Shown: positions 17,094 to 29,680, counted from the first letter of the stretch. The stretch: 64,000 bases of DNA from Nitratireductor aestuarii (GCF_014641695.1 NZ_BMIF01000003.1:124001-188000), one strand, 5' to 3'. Translations and numbers: made by a program. Notes: generated by a model not told the origin, from the sequence alone.

Positions 17094-19712
17094 ATGGCAA
17101 CTGAACGTTACAATCCCCGCACTTCCGAACCTCGCTGGCAGAAAGCTTGGGAGGAGGCCCGTCTGTTCGAGGCATCGAACGACGATCCCCGTCCGACCTA
17201 CTACGTCCTCGAGATGTTCCCCTATCCGTCTGGCCGCATTCACATCGGCCACACGCGTAACTACACCATGGGTGACGTGGTGGCTCGCTACAAGCGCGCC
17301 AAGGGCTTCAATGTCCTGCACCCGATGGGCTGGGATGCGTTCGGCATGCCGGCCGAGAACGCTGCGATGCAGAACAAGGTCCATCCTAAGGACTGGACCT
17401 ATCAGAACATCGCGGTAATGCGCGATCAGCTGAAGATGATGGGCCTCTCGCTCGACTGGAGCCGTGAGTTCGCCACCTGCGACGTGGACTATTACCACCG
17501 TCAGCAGATGCTGTTCATCGACTTCTACGAAAAGGGTCTGATCACCCGCAAGACGTCGAAGGTGAACTGGGACCCGGTCGACAACACCGTGCTCGCCAAC
17601 GAGCAGGTGATCGACGGCCGCGGCTGGCGTTCGGGCGCTCTGGTTGAGCAGCGCGAGCTGGCCCAGTGGTTCTTCCGCATCACGGACTATGCCGAGGATC
17701 TGCTGCAGGCGATCGACGGCCTCGACCAGTGGCCGGAGAAGGTGCGCCTCATGCAGCGCAACTGGATCGGCCGTTCCGAGGGCCTGCTGGTTCGCTGGGA
17801 GCTGGTGCAGGAGACTGCGCCGGAAGGCGAGACCGAGCTGAAGATCTACACGACGCGTCCGGACACGATTTTCGGTGCGTCCTTCATGGCGATCGCAGCC
17901 GACCATCCGCTGGCCAAGAAGGCTGCGGAAAACAATCCGGCACTGGCTGCCTTCCAGGAAGAGTGCCGTCGCGCGGGAACCTCCGTCGCCGTCCTCGAGA
18001 CGCAGGAGAAGAAGGGTTTCGACACGGGCATCCGCGTCCGTCACCCCTTTGATCCGGAGTGGACGCTGCCGGTCTACGTCGCAAACTTCGTGCTGATGGA
18101 CTACGGCACGGGCGCGATCTTCGGCTGCCCGTCGGGCGACGAGCGCGACCTGGAATTCGCGCGCAAGTACGACCTGCCGGTCGTTCCTGTCGTCATGCCG
18201 GAAGGCGCGGACGCCGCTACCTTCGAGATCGGCGACGAGGCCTACACGGACGATGGCGTGATGATCAACTCGCGCTTCCTGGACGGCATGCCGAACCGGG
18301 AAGCCTTCGAGGAAGTGGCATCGCGTCTGGCGCAGCAGCAGCTGAACGGCGCGCCCGTCGGCGAGCGCAAGGTCAACTTCCGCCTGCGGGACTGGGGCAT
18401 TTCGCGCCAGCGCTACTGGGGCTGCCCGATCCCGATGATCCACTGCAAGGAGTGCGGCATTCAGCCCACGCCGAAGTCGGATCTGCCGGTCAAGCTGCCG
18501 GACGATGTCACCTTCGACCAGCCGGGCAACCCGCTCGACCGTCACGCGACCTGGAAGCACGTTAAGTGCCCCAAGTGCGGCGGCGATGCGACCCGCGAGA
18601 CGGACACCATGGACACCTTCGTGGATTCGTCCTGGTACTTCGCCCGCTTCACGGCTCCCCATGCCGAAAACCCCACCGTGCCGGACGTCGCAAACCGTTG
18701 GCTGCCGGTCGACCAGTACATCGGCGGTATCGAGCACGCGATCCTGCACCTGCTCTATTCGCGCTTCTTCACCCGCGCGATGCGCAAGGCTGGCCATCTG
18801 GATATAGACGAGCCGTTCAAGGGCCTGTTCACCCAGGGCATGGTCGTGCATGAGACCTACAAGTCGGAAGACGGCCACTGGCTGGCTCCGAACGAGGTCC
18901 GCATCGAGGGCGCTGACGCATCCCGCAAGGCCTTCGAGATCGCAACCGGCAAGCCGGCCTCGATCGGCGCGCTGGAGAAGATGTCGAAGTCCAAGAAGAA
19001 CACCGTCAGCCCCGAAGACATCATCGATTCCTTCGGTGCCGATACGGCGCGCTGGTACATGCTCTCCGATTCGCCGCCCGAGCGCGATGTGGAGTGGACC
19101 GACGACGGCGCAGCTGGCGCCCATCGCTTCATCCAGCGCGTCTGGCGCCTGGTGACCGATGTGCTTCCGGCGATCTCCGGCGTAGCTGCCAAGTCCGCCT
19201 ACGAGGGCGAAGCAGCGGCGATCTCCAAGTCCGCCCACAAGACGCTGAAGATGGTGAGCGAAGCGATCGAAAGCCTCGCCTTCAACCGCGCGATCGCTCA
19301 CATGCATTCCTTCGCGAACATGCTGCAGGGCCAGTTTGCCTCGGTCTCCGACACCTCTTCGGAAGACGTCCGTGGCGCAGCCCGCGAGGCCGTTGAGATC
19401 CTGATCCAGATCATCGCGCCCTTCATGCCGCACCTGGCGGAAGAGTGCTGGACGCAGATCGGTGGCGAGGGATTGGTTGCGGCAGCTGCCTGGCCGGAAT
19501 TCGACGCGCGTCTTGTTGTGGATGACGAGGTGGTTCTGCCTGTCCAGATCAACGGAAAGAAGCGCGGAGATTTGACAATCGCCCGCAATGCAGACCAAGC
19601 TGCGGTTGAACAGGCTGTGCTGGCCCTTGATTTTGTTCAGAGTGCATTGAATGGTGGTGCGCCGCGCAAAATCATCGTCGTACCCCAGCGCATCGTCAAC
19701 GTGGTTGTCTAG
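17094..19712 (+). CDS. leuS: Leucyl-tRNA synthetase
   Basis: An 872-residue class I synthetase that charges tRNA-Leu. HIGH signature HIGHTRNY is near residue 49 and the KMSKS loop (EKMSKSKKN) near residue 630. Between them lie the editing domain and the insert with two CxxC pairs (CKECG and CPKCGGD). The start at 17094 ([16 protein letters not shown]) matches family N-termini; an upstream in-frame ATG at 17064 is less likely. It is directly followed, after 8 bases, by lptE. Confidence 0.96.
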   Translation: MATERYNPRTSEPRWQKAWEEARLFEASNDDPRPTYYVLEMFPYPSGRIHIGHTRNYTMGDVVARYKRAKGFNVLHPMGWDAFGMPAENAAMQNKVHPKDWTYQNIAVMRDQLKMMGLSLDWSREFATCDVDYYHRQQMLFIDFYEKGLITRKTSKVNWDPVDNTVLANEQVIDGRGWRSGALVEQRELAQWFFRITDYAEDLLQAIDGLDQWPEKVRLMQRNWIGRSEGLLVRWELVQETAPEGETELKIYTTRPDTIFGASFMAIAADHPLAKKAAENNPALAAFQEECRRAGTSVAVLETQEKKGFDTGIRVRHPFDPEWTLPVYVANFVLMDYGTGAIFGCPSGDERDLEFARKYDLPVVPVVMPEGADAATFEIGDEAYTDDGVMINSRFLDGMPNREAFEEVASRLAQQQLNGAPVGERKVNFRLRDWGISRQRYWGCPIPMIHCKECGIQPTPKSDLPVKLPDDVTFDQPGNPLDRHATWKHVKCPKCGGDATRETDTMDTFVDSSWYFARFTAPHAENPTVPDVANRWLPVDQYIGGIEHAILHLLYSRFFTRAMRKAGHLDIDEPFKGLFTQGMVVHETYKSEDGHWLAPNEVRIEGADASRKAFEIATGKPASIGALEKMSKSKKNTVSPEDIIDSFGADTARWYMLSDSPPERDVEWTDDGAAGAHRFIQRVWRLVTDVLPAISGVAAKSAYEGEAAAISKSAHKTLKMVSEAIESLAFNRAIAHMHSFANMLQGQFASVSDTSSEDVRGAAREAVEILIQIIAPFMPHLAEECWTQIGGEGLVAAAAWPEFDARLVVDDEVVLPVQINGKKRGDLTIARNADQAAVEQAVLALDFVQSALNGGAPRKIIVVPQRIVNVVV

Positions 19713-19720
19713 GAGGCCCC

Positions 19721-20257
19721 GTGCATCCCAAAGTCCGCGCCTCGGCTATTGCCGGCTTGATACTTGCTGCAGCCCTCGTCGGGGGCTGCACGGTAAGGCC
19801 CATGCTTGCAACCACGTCCACCACATTTGGTGAGCAAAACTCGGCCCTGCCTTCCGTCAGCATTGCCGAGGTGAACACCCGCTACGCGCAGGAGGTTCGC
19901 AATCACCTGATCTTCCTGATGAACGGCGGCGCGGGACAACCGGCCAACCCGGCCTACAGGCTCACCCTCAATGTGACCCGATCGGTGTTTTCCTCAGTTC
20001 AGGTTCAGTCTGGCGGAGTGGATGAGCCGACTGCCGGCAGCGTGCAACTGACCGGCCGCTATACGCTGGTCGATGCAGCAACCGGCAAGACGGTCGCAAC
20101 CGGCAACCAGCAGGCGACGGCCTCCTTCGACCGACCGCGGCAGGAGTTTGCCGTTCTTCGGGCGGAACGGGATGCCGAGAACCGCGCAGCTCGCGAGCTG
20201 GCGGAGTTCATCAGGCTGTCACTCGCGCAGGATTTTGTGCGGGTGAGCGGGCAATAA
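19721..20257 (+). CDS. lptE: LPS-assembly lipoprotein LptE
   Basis: A 178-residue outer-membrane lipoprotein that plugs the LptD barrel and helps insert lipopolysaccharide. The lipobox LVGGC puts the acylated cysteine at residue 23, after a hydrophobic signal segment. The start is GTG, with an AGGAGG ribosome binding site seven bases upstream. The leuS-lptE order is widespread, but the usual third member, holA (DNA polymerase III delta), does not follow; a palindromic repeat and an acyltransferase do. Confidence 0.88.
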   Translation: MHPKVRASAIAGLILAAALVGGCTVRPMLATTSTTFGEQNSALPSVSIAEVNTRYAQEVRNHLIFLMNGGAGQPANPAYRLTLNVTRSVFSSVQVQSGGVDEPTAGSVQLTGRYTLVDAATGKTVATGNQQATASFDRPRQEFAVLRAERDAENRAARELAEFIRLSLAQDFVRVSGQ

Positions 20258-20284
20258 ACTGGTTTCAGAACTGGGCGGCTTAGA

Positions 20285-20328
20285 GCGGTTCCAGGAAAAG
20301 TGGAAACCGGTTTTCCGTCCGGAACCGC
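20285..20328. repeat. Palindromic intergenic repeat, full copy
   Basis: Best-formed member: ends GCGGTTCC and GGAACCGC, inner part AGGAAAAGTGGAAACCGG then TTTTCCGTCC. It lies 27 bases after the lptE stop and shares its right flank (GCGAGAAAGCAAAGAGT) with the copy at 16217. Confidence 0.85.
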
Positions 20329-20348
20329 GAGAAAGCAAAGAGTCAGCG

Positions 20349-20379
20349 CAGTTCAGAGTTTCTGTGAAAGTCTGAACTG
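20349..20379. repeat. 9-bp inverted repeat upstream of the acyltransferase gene
   Basis: CAGTTCAGA (20349-20357) and TCTGAACTG (20371-20379) are exact mirror copies separated by 13 bases. No T-run follows, so a terminator is unlikely; an operator or an RNA hairpin in the leader of the gene at 20534 is possible. Confidence 0.5.
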
Positions 20380-20533
20380 GTCTAGGCACAAAGGGTAGTT
20401 GGCGCAGTATCGAGTTTGGGCGTTTTGAGTTTCAGGTAGCAGTACCGGATTGGCTTAGTTCCTCTGGCAGGAACCAAGTTGGTCCGGCAGAATTGATCGA
20501 GTTGGTCAGCAGGCTTGAACGGAGTGCCTCCTT

Positions 20534-21448
20534 ATGGATTTGCAAACGACGATACTGTCGGTCGCAGGGGGTCTTGGAGGACGCATCCTGAAGCGTGAAG
20601 TGCAGGACGGTGAGCCACACATCGTCGACCAGCTGATCTCCGAACGTACGATCCACCTCTCGAAGCACCCTGCCTGGCCTGTCCTCCGCCCGCTGCTTTA
20701 CCGTTTCCTGCACTACCGGCAAGCGATCGGCATGGCCGACGAAATTGCCGAACTCTCCGGCTGGGACGCCATGTCCTACCTGAGCGAGCTTCTGTCGCTC
20801 AATGTCTCCGTTCGCGGTACCGAGAATATCCCGCGCAGCGGCTGTTTCATCCTCGCGCCCACGCATCCGACGGGCATCGCCGACGGAATAGCGATCTTTG
20901 ATCTGATGAAGGGTTTGCGCCCCGACATGGCGATCTTCGCCAATCGCGACGCACTGCGGGTCAATCCGCGCTTCCGCGATCTCATCATCCCGGTGGAGTG
21001 GCGGGCAGGGGAGAAGTCCCACGCCAAGAGCCGCGACACGCTCGCCATGACTGCCAAGGCTTTCACCGAGGAGAAGGCCGTGATCCTTTTCCCGTCAGGC
21101 CGTATCGCCTACTGGCATGAGGACAAGCTCACCGAACGGCCATGGCAGCCATCCGTCGTAGCTCTTGCCCGCCGCTATGAAGTGCCGATCGTTCCGGTAA
21201 AGCTTACGGCGCGCAACTCTGGCCTGTTCTATTTCCTGTCGAAGCACTCGACCGAGCTGAGAGACATGACGCTCTTCCACGAGCTCTTGAACAAGAAGGG
21301 GCGAAGCTTCGACATCGTCGTCGGCAAGCCGATCGCACCCGCCGCCATCGGCGATGGTGAGCCCGCCGAAGTCGCCTCGCAGCTCCAGCGCCATGCAGTG
21401 GAGGTGCTGGCGCAGGATGCGGACGCAGAATTCCGTTCCTGCAAATGA
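20534..21448 (+). CDS. PlsC-type 1-acylglycerol-3-phosphate acyltransferase family protein
   Basis: A 304-residue lysophospholipid-acyltransferase-type protein. The active-site block is APTHPTGIADG, giving a His-x5-Asp spacing rather than the textbook H-x4-D; related hemolysin-like acyltransferases with NHPLGGLDG share this spacing. A second block, ILFPSGRIAYW, corresponds to the FPEGTR phosphate-binding site. It has no clear N-terminal membrane helix, so it is probably a peripheral membrane enzyme. The substrate (glycerophospholipid or aminolipid) is not predictable. Its own leader carries a 9-bp inverted repeat; a strong terminator follows. Confidence 0.8.
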   Translation: MDLQTTILSVAGGLGGRILKREVQDGEPHIVDQLISERTIHLSKHPAWPVLRPLLYRFLHYRQAIGMADEIAELSGWDAMSYLSELLSLNVSVRGTENIPRSGCFILAPTHPTGIADGIAIFDLMKGLRPDMAIFANRDALRVNPRFRDLIIPVEWRAGEKSHAKSRDTLAMTAKAFTEEKAVILFPSGRIAYWHEDKLTERPWQPSVVALARRYEVPIVPVKLTARNSGLFYFLSKHSTELRDMTLFHELLNKKGRSFDIVVGKPIAPAAIGDGEPAEVASQLQRHAVEVLAQDADAEFRSCK

Positions 21449-21475
21449 AAAAGGCTCCGCGAGGGGAGCCTTTTT
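21449..21475. terminator. Bidirectional terminator between acyltransferase and transaldolase genes
   Basis: Stem AAAAAGGCTCC/GGGAGCCTTTTT with a short GCGAG loop, A-run on the left and T-run on the right. It sits in the 47-bp gap between convergent genes and can stop transcription from both sides. Confidence 0.9.
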
Positions 21476-21495
21476 CGTACCTATAATGCCTGAAC

Positions 21496-22149
21496 TCAGC
21501 CGATCTTCTGGCCGGTCTTGGCCCAGTCGGCGAGGAATGCCGAAAGTCCTTTGTCGGTAAGCGGATGCTTCACGAGATCCTTCAGCACTGCCGGCGGAAC
21601 GGTCGCGACGTCGGCGCCGATCAGGGCAGCTTCCCTGACGTGGTTGGCCGAGCGGATCGAGGCAGCCAGGATCTCGGTCTTGAAGTCGTAGTTGTCGTAG
21701 ATCGTCCGGATGTCGGCGATCAGTTGCATGCCATCGATGTTGATGTCATCGAGACGACCGATGAACGGCGAAATGAATGTCGCGCCTGCCTTGGCTGCGA
21801 GCAGCGCCTGGTTGGCCGAGAAGCAGAGCGTCACGTTGACCATGCGGCCGTCGCCGGTGAGCGCCTTGCAGGCCTTGAGGCCGTCGAGCGTGAGCGGCAC
21901 TTTGATGGCAATGTTGTCGCCGAGCTTGGAAAGAATGTCGGCCTCGCGCATCATTTCCGCGTATTCGGTCGCGGTCACTTCGGCGGAAACCGGGCCCTTA
22001 ACGACCTCGCAGATCTCCTTGATGACTTCGAGCATCGGCCGTCCGGCCTTCATGATGAGGGACGGGTTGGTCGTCACGCCATCCAGAAAGCCATAGTCAT
22101 TCAGCTCACGAATGTCGTTGACGTCTGCGGTGTCGACAAAAAACTTCAT
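21496..22149 (-). CDS. tal: Transaldolase, small TalC/FSA type
   Basis: A 217-residue single-domain enzyme of the fructose-6-phosphate aldolase / transaldolase subfamily. The Schiff-base lysine is Lys83 in [17 protein letters not shown] and [10 protein letters not shown] are family marks. Whether it acts as transaldolase in the pentose phosphate pathway or as an aldolase cannot be told from sequence, though this length class in rhizobia is generally taken as transaldolase. The ATG at 22149 is preceded by AGGAG; the longer frame reaching 22731 overlaps priA and is not real. Confidence 0.9.
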   Translation of the reverse strand: MKFFVDTADVNDIRELNDYGFLDGVTTNPSLIMKAGRPMLEVIKEICEVVKGPVSAEVTATEYAEMMREADILSKLGDNIAIKVPLTLDGLKACKALTGDGRMVNVTLCFSANQALLAAKAGATFISPFIGRLDDINIDGMQLIADIRTIYDNYDFKTEILAASIRSANHVREAALIGADVATVPPAVLKDLVKHPLTDKGLSAFLADWAKTGQKIG

Positions 22150-22256
22150 CGATTTTCTCCTGAACTTTACCGGTCTTCCATCGCCGGTTCGGTGATTTGC
22201 GCGGGAATGGAAACTTGGCCTTGCTCTAATCCAAGAATCCGGCAAGGTCACGCCCA

Positions 22257-24440
22257 ATGAGTCTAGAATCGAACGTAGAACGCGTTGTTCCTGTGATGGT
22301 CCCCATGCCTGCGGAGCGCCCCTACTCCTATGGGGTACCCATTGGCATGCATGTGGAGCCGGGATCGATCGTGCGCGTGCCCTTGGGCCCGCGCGAGGTC
22401 GCGGGCGTGGTTTGGGACGGTCCGGGAGAGCAGGTGGCGGCTTCGAAGCTGCGCAAGATCTGCCACGCGTTCGACTGTCCGCCGCTACCGGAAGAGATGC
22501 GCCGATTCGTTGATTGGGTGGCGAATTACACGCTTTCCCCGCCCGGCATGGTCGCCCGCATGGCGCTTCGTGCTCCTGCCGCCTTCGATCCGGAACCCAT
22601 GACCGAAGGTCTGGTGCTGACCGACCTTCAGCCTGACCGGCTGACCCCGGCACGCAAACGCGTGCTGGAATACGCAGGTGATGGACAGGCATGGACCCGC
22701 TCCGGCCTTGCCCATGCCGCCGGTGTTTCATCGTCCGTCATCGACGGTCTGATTTCCCAAGGCGTGTTCGAGCACGTTGAAATCGCCGCGCGACCCATCG
22801 TTGCAATGCCGGATCCCACCTTCGGTAAGGGGCAGCTTACACCCGAGCAGCAGAGCGTCGCCGACCGCCTTCGGGAAAAGATCGCGGAAAGCAGCTTCAG
22901 CGCGACGCTGATCGACGGTGTTACCGGCTCCGGCAAGACGGAGGTCTATTTCGAGGCGGTGGCCGCAGCGCTTGAGCAGGGCAAGCAGGTCCTGATCCTG
23001 CTGCCTGAAATTGCGCTGACGCAGGCCTTCCTCGACCGCTTCCATGATCGGTTCGGCGCGAAGCCCGCTGAATGGCACTCGGATCTTGCTCCGCGCAAGC
23101 GTGAAAAGGTCTGGCGGCAGGTAGCCGAGGGGCAGGTGCGCGTGGTGGCGGGTGCTCGCTCCGCACTTTTCCTGCCGTTCAACGAACTGGGCCTCATCGT
23201 GGTCGATGAAGAGCACGATCCTGCCTACAAACAGGAAGACCGCGTCTTCTATAACGCCCGCGACATGAGCGTGGTGCGCGCGCGAATCGGCAACTTTCCC
23301 GTAGTCCTCGCCTCGGCAACGCCCTCGCTCGAAAGCCGGGTTAATGCGGAGCAGGGCAGGTACGAGCGGCTCGTGCTGCCCGTCCGCTTTGCACAGGCGG
23401 CCATGCCCGACATCGCGGCCCTCGACATGCGCCGCTCGCCTCCGCGACCCGGCGGCTTCATCTCGCCTGCGCTGATCGAGGCGATCTCGCAAACGCTCGA
23501 CCGCAAGGAGCAGTCGCTCCTGTTCCTCAACCGTCGCGGCTATGCTCCGCTGACGCTTTGCCGTGTCTGCGGTCACCGCTTCCAGTGTGACAACTGTTCG
23601 AGCTGGCTGGTCGAGCACCGCTTCAGGAAACAGCTCGTCTGCCACCATTGCGGCCACCACGAGCCGCAGCCGGATGCCTGCCCGGAATGCGGGACGCTCG
23701 ACCACCTCGTCCCCTGCGGTCCCGGTGTGGAGCGAATCGCGGAAGAGATCGACCAGCATTTTCCGGATGCTCGCACGATCATCCTCTCGTCAGACCTTTT
23801 GGGCGGCGTGAAGCGCCTGCGGCTGGAGCTGGAGGCCATTGCCAATGGTGAAGCCGACATTGTCGTGGGCACCCAGTTGGTCGCCAAGGGCCACAACTTC
23901 CCCGGCATGACGCTCGTTGGAATCGTCGACGCTGATCTTGGCCTCACCAACGGTGACCCCCGCGCTGCGGAACGAACGTTCCAGCTCCTGCATCAGGTGA
24001 CCGGCCGCGCGGGTCGTACGGGCCTGAAAAGTAAGGGCTTGATCCAGACCTATCAGCCGGAACATCCGGTGATGAAGGCGCTCGTCTCGGGCGATGCGGA
24101 AGCGTTCTACGAGCGCGAGGTGCAGGAACGCCGTCAATCCGGCCTTCCGCCCTTCGGCCGCCTGGCTTCGATCATCATCAGCGCTTCCACCAAGCCCGAG
24201 GCGGAAGGCTACGCCCGTGAACTCCGGCGGGCGGCGACCCACGCATCCGAGATCGACGTCCTTGGTCCGGCAGAAGCGCCGATGGCCCTCGTTGCAGGAC
24301 GTTATCGCTTCAGGCTCCTCGTCAGCGCTTCCCGTCGGTCGGACATCCAGTCCTACATCCGCGCCTGGCTCGCCAAGGGTCCAAAGCCTCGCGGAAGTAT
24401 ACGTGTGCAGGTCGACATCGACCCGCAGAGCTTCCTTTAA
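22257..24440 (+). CDS. priA: Primosomal protein N' (replication restart helicase PriA)
   Basis: A 727-residue helicase that reloads the replisome at stalled forks. The N-terminal DNA-binding domain is followed by Walker [14 protein letters not shown] (about residue 221), the DEEH box [14 protein letters not shown] (about 315), the zinc-binding insert with four Cys pairs (CRVCG, CDNC, CHHCG, CPECG, about 436-482), and helicase motifs through QVTGRAGR. Full length. It is divergent from the transaldolase gene with about 107 bases between starts. Confidence 0.95.
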   Translation: MSLESNVERVVPVMVPMPAERPYSYGVPIGMHVEPGSIVRVPLGPREVAGVVWDGPGEQVAASKLRKICHAFDCPPLPEEMRRFVDWVANYTLSPPGMVARMALRAPAAFDPEPMTEGLVLTDLQPDRLTPARKRVLEYAGDGQAWTRSGLAHAAGVSSSVIDGLISQGVFEHVEIAARPIVAMPDPTFGKGQLTPEQQSVADRLREKIAESSFSATLIDGVTGSGKTEVYFEAVAAALEQGKQVLILLPEIALTQAFLDRFHDRFGAKPAEWHSDLAPRKREKVWRQVAEGQVRVVAGARSALFLPFNELGLIVVDEEHDPAYKQEDRVFYNARDMSVVRARIGNFPVVLASATPSLESRVNAEQGRYERLVLPVRFAQAAMPDIAALDMRRSPPRPGGFISPALIEAISQTLDRKEQSLLFLNRRGYAPLTLCRVCGHRFQCDNCSSWLVEHRFRKQLVCHHCGHHEPQPDACPECGTLDHLVPCGPGVERIAEEIDQHFPDARTIILSSDLLGGVKRLRLELEAIANGEADIVVGTQLVAKGHNFPGMTLVGIVDADLGLTNGDPRAAERTFQLLHQVTGRAGRTGLKSKGLIQTYQPEHPVMKALVSGDAEAFYEREVQERRQSGLPPFGRLASIIISASTKPEAEGYARELRRAATHASEIDVLGPAEAPMALVAGRYRFRLLVSASRRSDIQSYIRAWLAKGPKPRGSIRVQVDIDPQSFL

Positions 24441-24520
24441 ACATCGCGGATGTGTCTTTGCCGTCATGGCGTGAGGCGTTCAAAAGCGCTATACGCCCGC
24501 CAACCATTGAAGAGGTGAAA

Positions 24521-24916
24521 ATGGAGTTTGCTTTCCCCTGGCCCTATAGCCAAGGCGAATGGCTGGCATGGGCTTCCGCGCTCGTGACTATCTTTATCGG
24601 CCTTGTCGCGATGTTGACGCCACGTCTGCGGCTCACTGCTCTTGGCCGAAGCGACGTTGCGCAACATCCTGAGGCGCTGGCAGAATCGCGCGCGCAACTC
24701 GGCGGCTTTTATGTCGGCATCGGAATCGCGGCGATTCTTTTTGCCCAGCCTTGGGTCTATATGGCGCTGGGTTTCGGATGGGCCGTGGCCGCCATCGGGC
24801 GGATTCTCTCAGCCCTCTTTGACAGGGCGCTAACTCTCAGGAATTTCGGGCGGTTGCTGGTTTCGGCAGCCATGGCTGCCCTGCCGCTCGTCTATGCCTT
24901 CGGGATTATTCCTTAA
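24521..24916 (+). CDS. Small four-helix membrane protein of unknown function
   Basis: A 131-residue inner-membrane protein with about four hydrophobic segments (WLAWASALVTIFIGLVAML; FYVGIGIAAILFA; VYMALGFGWAVAAIG; LLVSAAMAALPLVYAFG). It resembles DUF4345-like small membrane proteins, but I cannot name it with certainty. The ATG at 24521 follows AGAGGTGAAA, so the frame beginning at 24452 is over-long. It lies between priA and the ATP synthase operon, in the same direction, and may be co-transcribed with priA. Confidence 0.7.
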   Translation: MEFAFPWPYSQGEWLAWASALVTIFIGLVAMLTPRLRLTALGRSDVAQHPEALAESRAQLGGFYVGIGIAAILFAQPWVYMALGFGWAVAAIGRILSALFDRALTLRNFGRLLVSAAMAALPLVYAFGIIP

Positions 24917-25133
24917 GCATAACAACCCTATCGGCGGGGATGCGACAAACCTGCCAAAAAGTTGCGGTTTCGATATGTTGCGAGTCGAGAAAGCCTGTGC
25001 TAGACGGCTCACGGCTCTAAGCTTTGGCTTCTCCAAGCCTAAGCGCCATAAGGATTTCAACAAGGTCTGGGATTAGCCCGAGTTTCCAAAACTCTAGCGT
25101 CCGATCTCGCGACCTAAAGCTGTGAGTAGGACC

Positions 25134-25694
25134 GTGGCACAAACTGGCTCAATGGTCTCCGGGGTGGCAGCGCGTTATGCACGCTCGCTCTTCGAGTTGG
25201 CCGAAGAAGCAGGCGCAACCTCCGCGACCGAGAAGGATCTGGGTCGCTTTGAGGCATTGCTTGAAGGCAGTGCTGATCTGAGACGCCTGATTGAAAGCCC
25301 TGTCTTTTCTTCGGAAGAGCAACAGAAGGCGATCGGCGCCGTACTTGATGGTGCGAAGATCGGTGGCCTCACAGGTAATTTTCTTCGAGTTGTGGCCCAG
25401 AACAGGCGTCTGTTCGCTGTGCCCCAGATGATCCGCGCATTTCGCGAGATTGCTGCCGATGCCCGTGGCGAGGCGACGGCGGAAGTGACTGCTGCCCATG
25501 CTTTGACAGCCGATCAGGAGCAGGCCCTCAAGGCCGCGCTGAACGATTTGGTTGGCAAGGATGTCACCGTTAAGGTGACGGTTGATCCTTCTCTGCTCGG
25601 CGGTCTCGTCGTTCGGGTTGGCTCCCGCCAGATCGATACGTCGCTCAAGACAAAACTTAATTCTCTCAAGGTTGCACTGAAAGAGGTCGGCTGA
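25134..25694 (+). CDS. atpH: ATP synthase F1 delta subunit
   Basis: A 186-residue subunit that links the F1 head to the peripheral stalk of the ATP synthase. I place the start at the GTG at 25134 because [16 protein letters not shown] then lines up with the N-terminus of Brucella-type AtpH (MAETSSLISGVAQRYA); another GTG lies 12 bases earlier. The C-terminal [23 protein letters not shown] is typical. First gene of atpHAGDC; its stop overlaps the atpA ATG by one base. Fo genes are not in the window, as expected for this order, where F1 and Fo operons are separate. Confidence 0.93.
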   Translation: MAQTGSMVSGVAARYARSLFELAEEAGATSATEKDLGRFEALLEGSADLRRLIESPVFSSEEQQKAIGAVLDGAKIGGLTGNFLRVVAQNRRLFAVPQMIRAFREIAADARGEATAEVTAAHALTADQEQALKAALNDLVGKDVTVKVTVDPSLLGGLVVRVGSRQIDTSLKTKLNSLKVALKEVG

Positions 25695-27220
25695 TGGATA
25701 TCCGCGCTGCGGAAATTTCCGCAATCCTCAAGGATCAGATTAAGAATTTCGGGGCGGAGGCCGAGGTCTCTGAAGTAGGCCAGGTGCTTTCCGTCGGTGA
25801 CGGTATTGCCCGCGTTTACGGTCTGGACAACGTCCAGGCTGGTGAAATGGTCGAATTCCCCGGTGGTATCCGCGGTATGGCGCTGAACCTCGAAGTCGAC
25901 AACGTCGGCGTCGTGATCTTCGGTAACGACCGCGACATCAAGGAAGGCGACACCGTCAAGCGTACGGGCGCCATCGTTGACGTTCCGGTTGGTCCGGAGC
26001 TGCTCGGCCGCGTGGTCGACGGTCTCGGCAACCCGATCGACGGCAAGGGCCCGATCAACGCCAAGGAACGCCGCCGCGTTGACGTGAAGGCTCCGGGCAT
26101 CATCCCCCGCAAGTCGGTTCACGAGCCGATGTCCACCGGCCTCAAGGCAATCGACGCCCTGATCCCGATTGGCCGCGGCCAGCGCGAGCTGATCATCGGT
26201 GACCGCCAGACCGGCAAGACCGCGATCATCCTCGACACCTTCCTCAACCAGAAGCCGCTGAACCAGGGCGATGACGAGAGCCAGAAGCTCTACTGCGTCT
26301 ACGTCGCTGTTGGTCAGAAGCGCTCCACCGTTGCACAGTTCGTGAAGGTTCTCGAAGAGCGTGGCGCTCTTGAGTACTCGATCGTTATCGCTGCTACGGC
26401 TTCCGATCCTGCTCCGATGCAGTTCCTTGCACCGTTCGCAGGCTGCGCGATGGGCGAATACTTCCGCGACAACGGCAAGCATGCCGTGATCGCATACGAC
26501 GACCTGTCCAAGCAGGCCGTGTCCTACCGTCAGATGTCCCTGCTGCTCCGTCGTCCGCCAGGCCGCGAAGCTTACCCGGGTGACGTTTTCTACCTGCACT
26601 CCCGTCTGCTGGAACGTGCGGCCAAGATGAACGACGAGCTGGGCGCTGGCTCGCTGACCGCTCTGCCGGTTATCGAAACCCAGGCAAACGACGTTTCGGC
26701 CTACATCCCGACCAACGTGATCTCGATCACCGACGGTCAGGTGTTCCTCGAAACCAACCTGTTCTTCCAGGGTATCCGCCCGGCTGTGAACGTTGGTCTG
26801 TCGGTTTCCCGCGTGGGTTCTGCCGCTCAGGTCAAGGCCATGAAGCAGGTTGCAGGCTCCATCAAGGGTGAGCTGGCTCAGTACCGTGAAATGGCTGCGT
26901 TCGCGCAGTTCGGTTCGGACCTTGACGCTGCAACGCAGCGCCTGCTGAACCGCGGTGCACGTCTGACCGAGCTCCTGAAGCAGCCGCAGTTCTCGCCGCT
27001 GAAGACCGAAGAGCAGGTTGCTGTGATCTTCGCAGGTGTGCAGGGCTCCCTCGACAAGCTGGCGGTCAAGGACGTTGCTCGCTTCGAGCAGGGTCTGCTG
27101 AACCACCTGCGCGCTGAAGGCTCGATCCTCGAGGCAATCCGCAAGGAGAAGGCTCTTTCTGACGACCTCCGTGGCCGCCTGAAGAACGAGATTGAAACCT
27201 TCGCGAAGAACTTCGCCTAA
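25694..27220 (+). CDS. atpA: ATP synthase F1 alpha subunit
   Basis: A 508-residue regulatory nucleotide-binding subunit of F1. Walker A GDRQTGKT lies near residue 170, followed by [10 protein letters not shown], the alpha-type signature, near residue 370. It forms the alpha3beta3 hexamer with AtpD on the cytoplasmic side of the inner membrane. The ATG overlaps the atpH stop, indicating translational coupling. Strong G/C third-position bias suggests high expression. Confidence 0.97.
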   Translation: MDIRAAEISAILKDQIKNFGAEAEVSEVGQVLSVGDGIARVYGLDNVQAGEMVEFPGGIRGMALNLEVDNVGVVIFGNDRDIKEGDTVKRTGAIVDVPVGPELLGRVVDGLGNPIDGKGPINAKERRRVDVKAPGIIPRKSVHEPMSTGLKAIDALIPIGRGQRELIIGDRQTGKTAIILDTFLNQKPLNQGDDESQKLYCVYVAVGQKRSTVAQFVKVLEERGALEYSIVIAATASDPAPMQFLAPFAGCAMGEYFRDNGKHAVIAYDDLSKQAVSYRQMSLLLRRPPGREAYPGDVFYLHSRLLERAAKMNDELGAGSLTALPVIETQANDVSAYIPTNVISITDGQVFLETNLFFQGIRPAVNVGLSVSRVGSAAQVKAMKQVAGSIKGELAQYREMAAFAQFGSDLDAATQRLLNRGARLTELLKQPQFSPLKTEEQVAVIFAGVQGSLDKLAVKDVARFEQGLLNHLRAEGSILEAIRKEKALSDDLRGRLKNEIETFAKNFA

Positions 27221-27233
27221 GGACTGAGCGGGC

Positions 27234-28109
27234 ATGGCTTCACTCAAGGACTTACGCAACCGGATCGCCTCCGTTAAGGCGACGCAGAAGATCACCAAGG
27301 CGATGCAGATGGTCGCCGCGGCGAAGCTGCGTCGTGCTCAGGAAGCGGCCGAGGCTGCTCGTCCCTATGCTGAACGCATGGGTGCGGTGCTAGCCAATGT
27401 CACCGCGTCCATTTCAGGTGACGACGCCCCCGCGCTGATGCGGGGGACGGGAAAGGACGACGTGCATCTGCTCGTCGTCTGCACGGCCGAACGTGGTCTG
27501 TGTGGCAGCTTCAACAGCCAGATCGCCAGGCTTGCGCGTGATCACACTCGCGAGCTTCTGGCGAAGGGCAAGCAGGTCAAGATCTTTTGCGTAGGCCGCA
27601 AGGGTTATGACATTCTCCGCCGCGAATTCCCCAATCTGATCTCCGATCGGGTTGAGCTTCGCGAGGTGAAGCAGATTGGATTTGCCAATGCGAACGAGAT
27701 CGCTGCCAAGGTGATCGGTTCGTTCGAGCGCGGTGAGTTTGACGTTTGCACGCTGTTCTATTCGCAGTTCAAGTCCGTCATCAGCCAGATCCCGACTGCA
27801 AAGCAGATCATTCCTGCAGCAGTTCCGGCTGACGTGACCGTTGTGGATACGGGCGCGGTTTACGAATACGAACCCGACGCCGGGGCAATCCTGGAAGACC
27901 TGATCCCGCGCAACATCGCGGTTCAGATTTTCCGCGCTCTGCTCGAGAACGTAGCTGGTGAGATGGGCGCCAAGATGAGCGCCATGGACAACGCAACGCG
28001 CAACGCAGGTGAGATGATCAACAAGTTGACCATCACCTACAACCGCCAGCGTCAGGCCCAGATCACCAAGGAACTGATCGAAATCATTTCGGGCGCGGAA
28101 GCGCTCTAA
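27234..28109 (+). CDS. atpG: ATP synthase F1 gamma subunit
   Basis: A 291-residue central shaft subunit. The N-terminal coiled coil ([20 protein letters not shown]) and the C-terminal one ([25 protein letters not shown]) form the rotating stalk inside the alpha-beta ring. It lies 13 bases after atpA and 21 bases before atpD in the same operon. Confidence 0.97.
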   Translation: MASLKDLRNRIASVKATQKITKAMQMVAAAKLRRAQEAAEAARPYAERMGAVLANVTASISGDDAPALMRGTGKDDVHLLVVCTAERGLCGSFNSQIARLARDHTRELLAKGKQVKIFCVGRKGYDILRREFPNLISDRVELREVKQIGFANANEIAAKVIGSFERGEFDVCTLFYSQFKSVISQIPTAKQIIPAAVPADVTVVDTGAVYEYEPDAGAILEDLIPRNIAVQIFRALLENVAGEMGAKMSAMDNATRNAGEMINKLTITYNRQRQAQITKELIEIISGAEAL

Positions 28110-29588
<1,479 letters not shown>

Positions 29589-29680
29589 TCCATCAGCGAC
29601 TAGCGTTAGGGAGTAGCGGATAGACGGACGGCAGACGCAGTGTGATCACGCAGCTGCCGTTCCCTGTTTGCTAGCGACAT

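Noticed and set aside
17076-19598. Long open frame antisense to leuS (about 840 codons)
   Set aside because: It mirrors the codon bias of leuS, has Arg/His/Asp-rich low-complexity composition and no recognisable domain. Similar long antisense frames across sucA (46678-49311) and across sucC-mdh (50781-52928) are rejected for the same reason.
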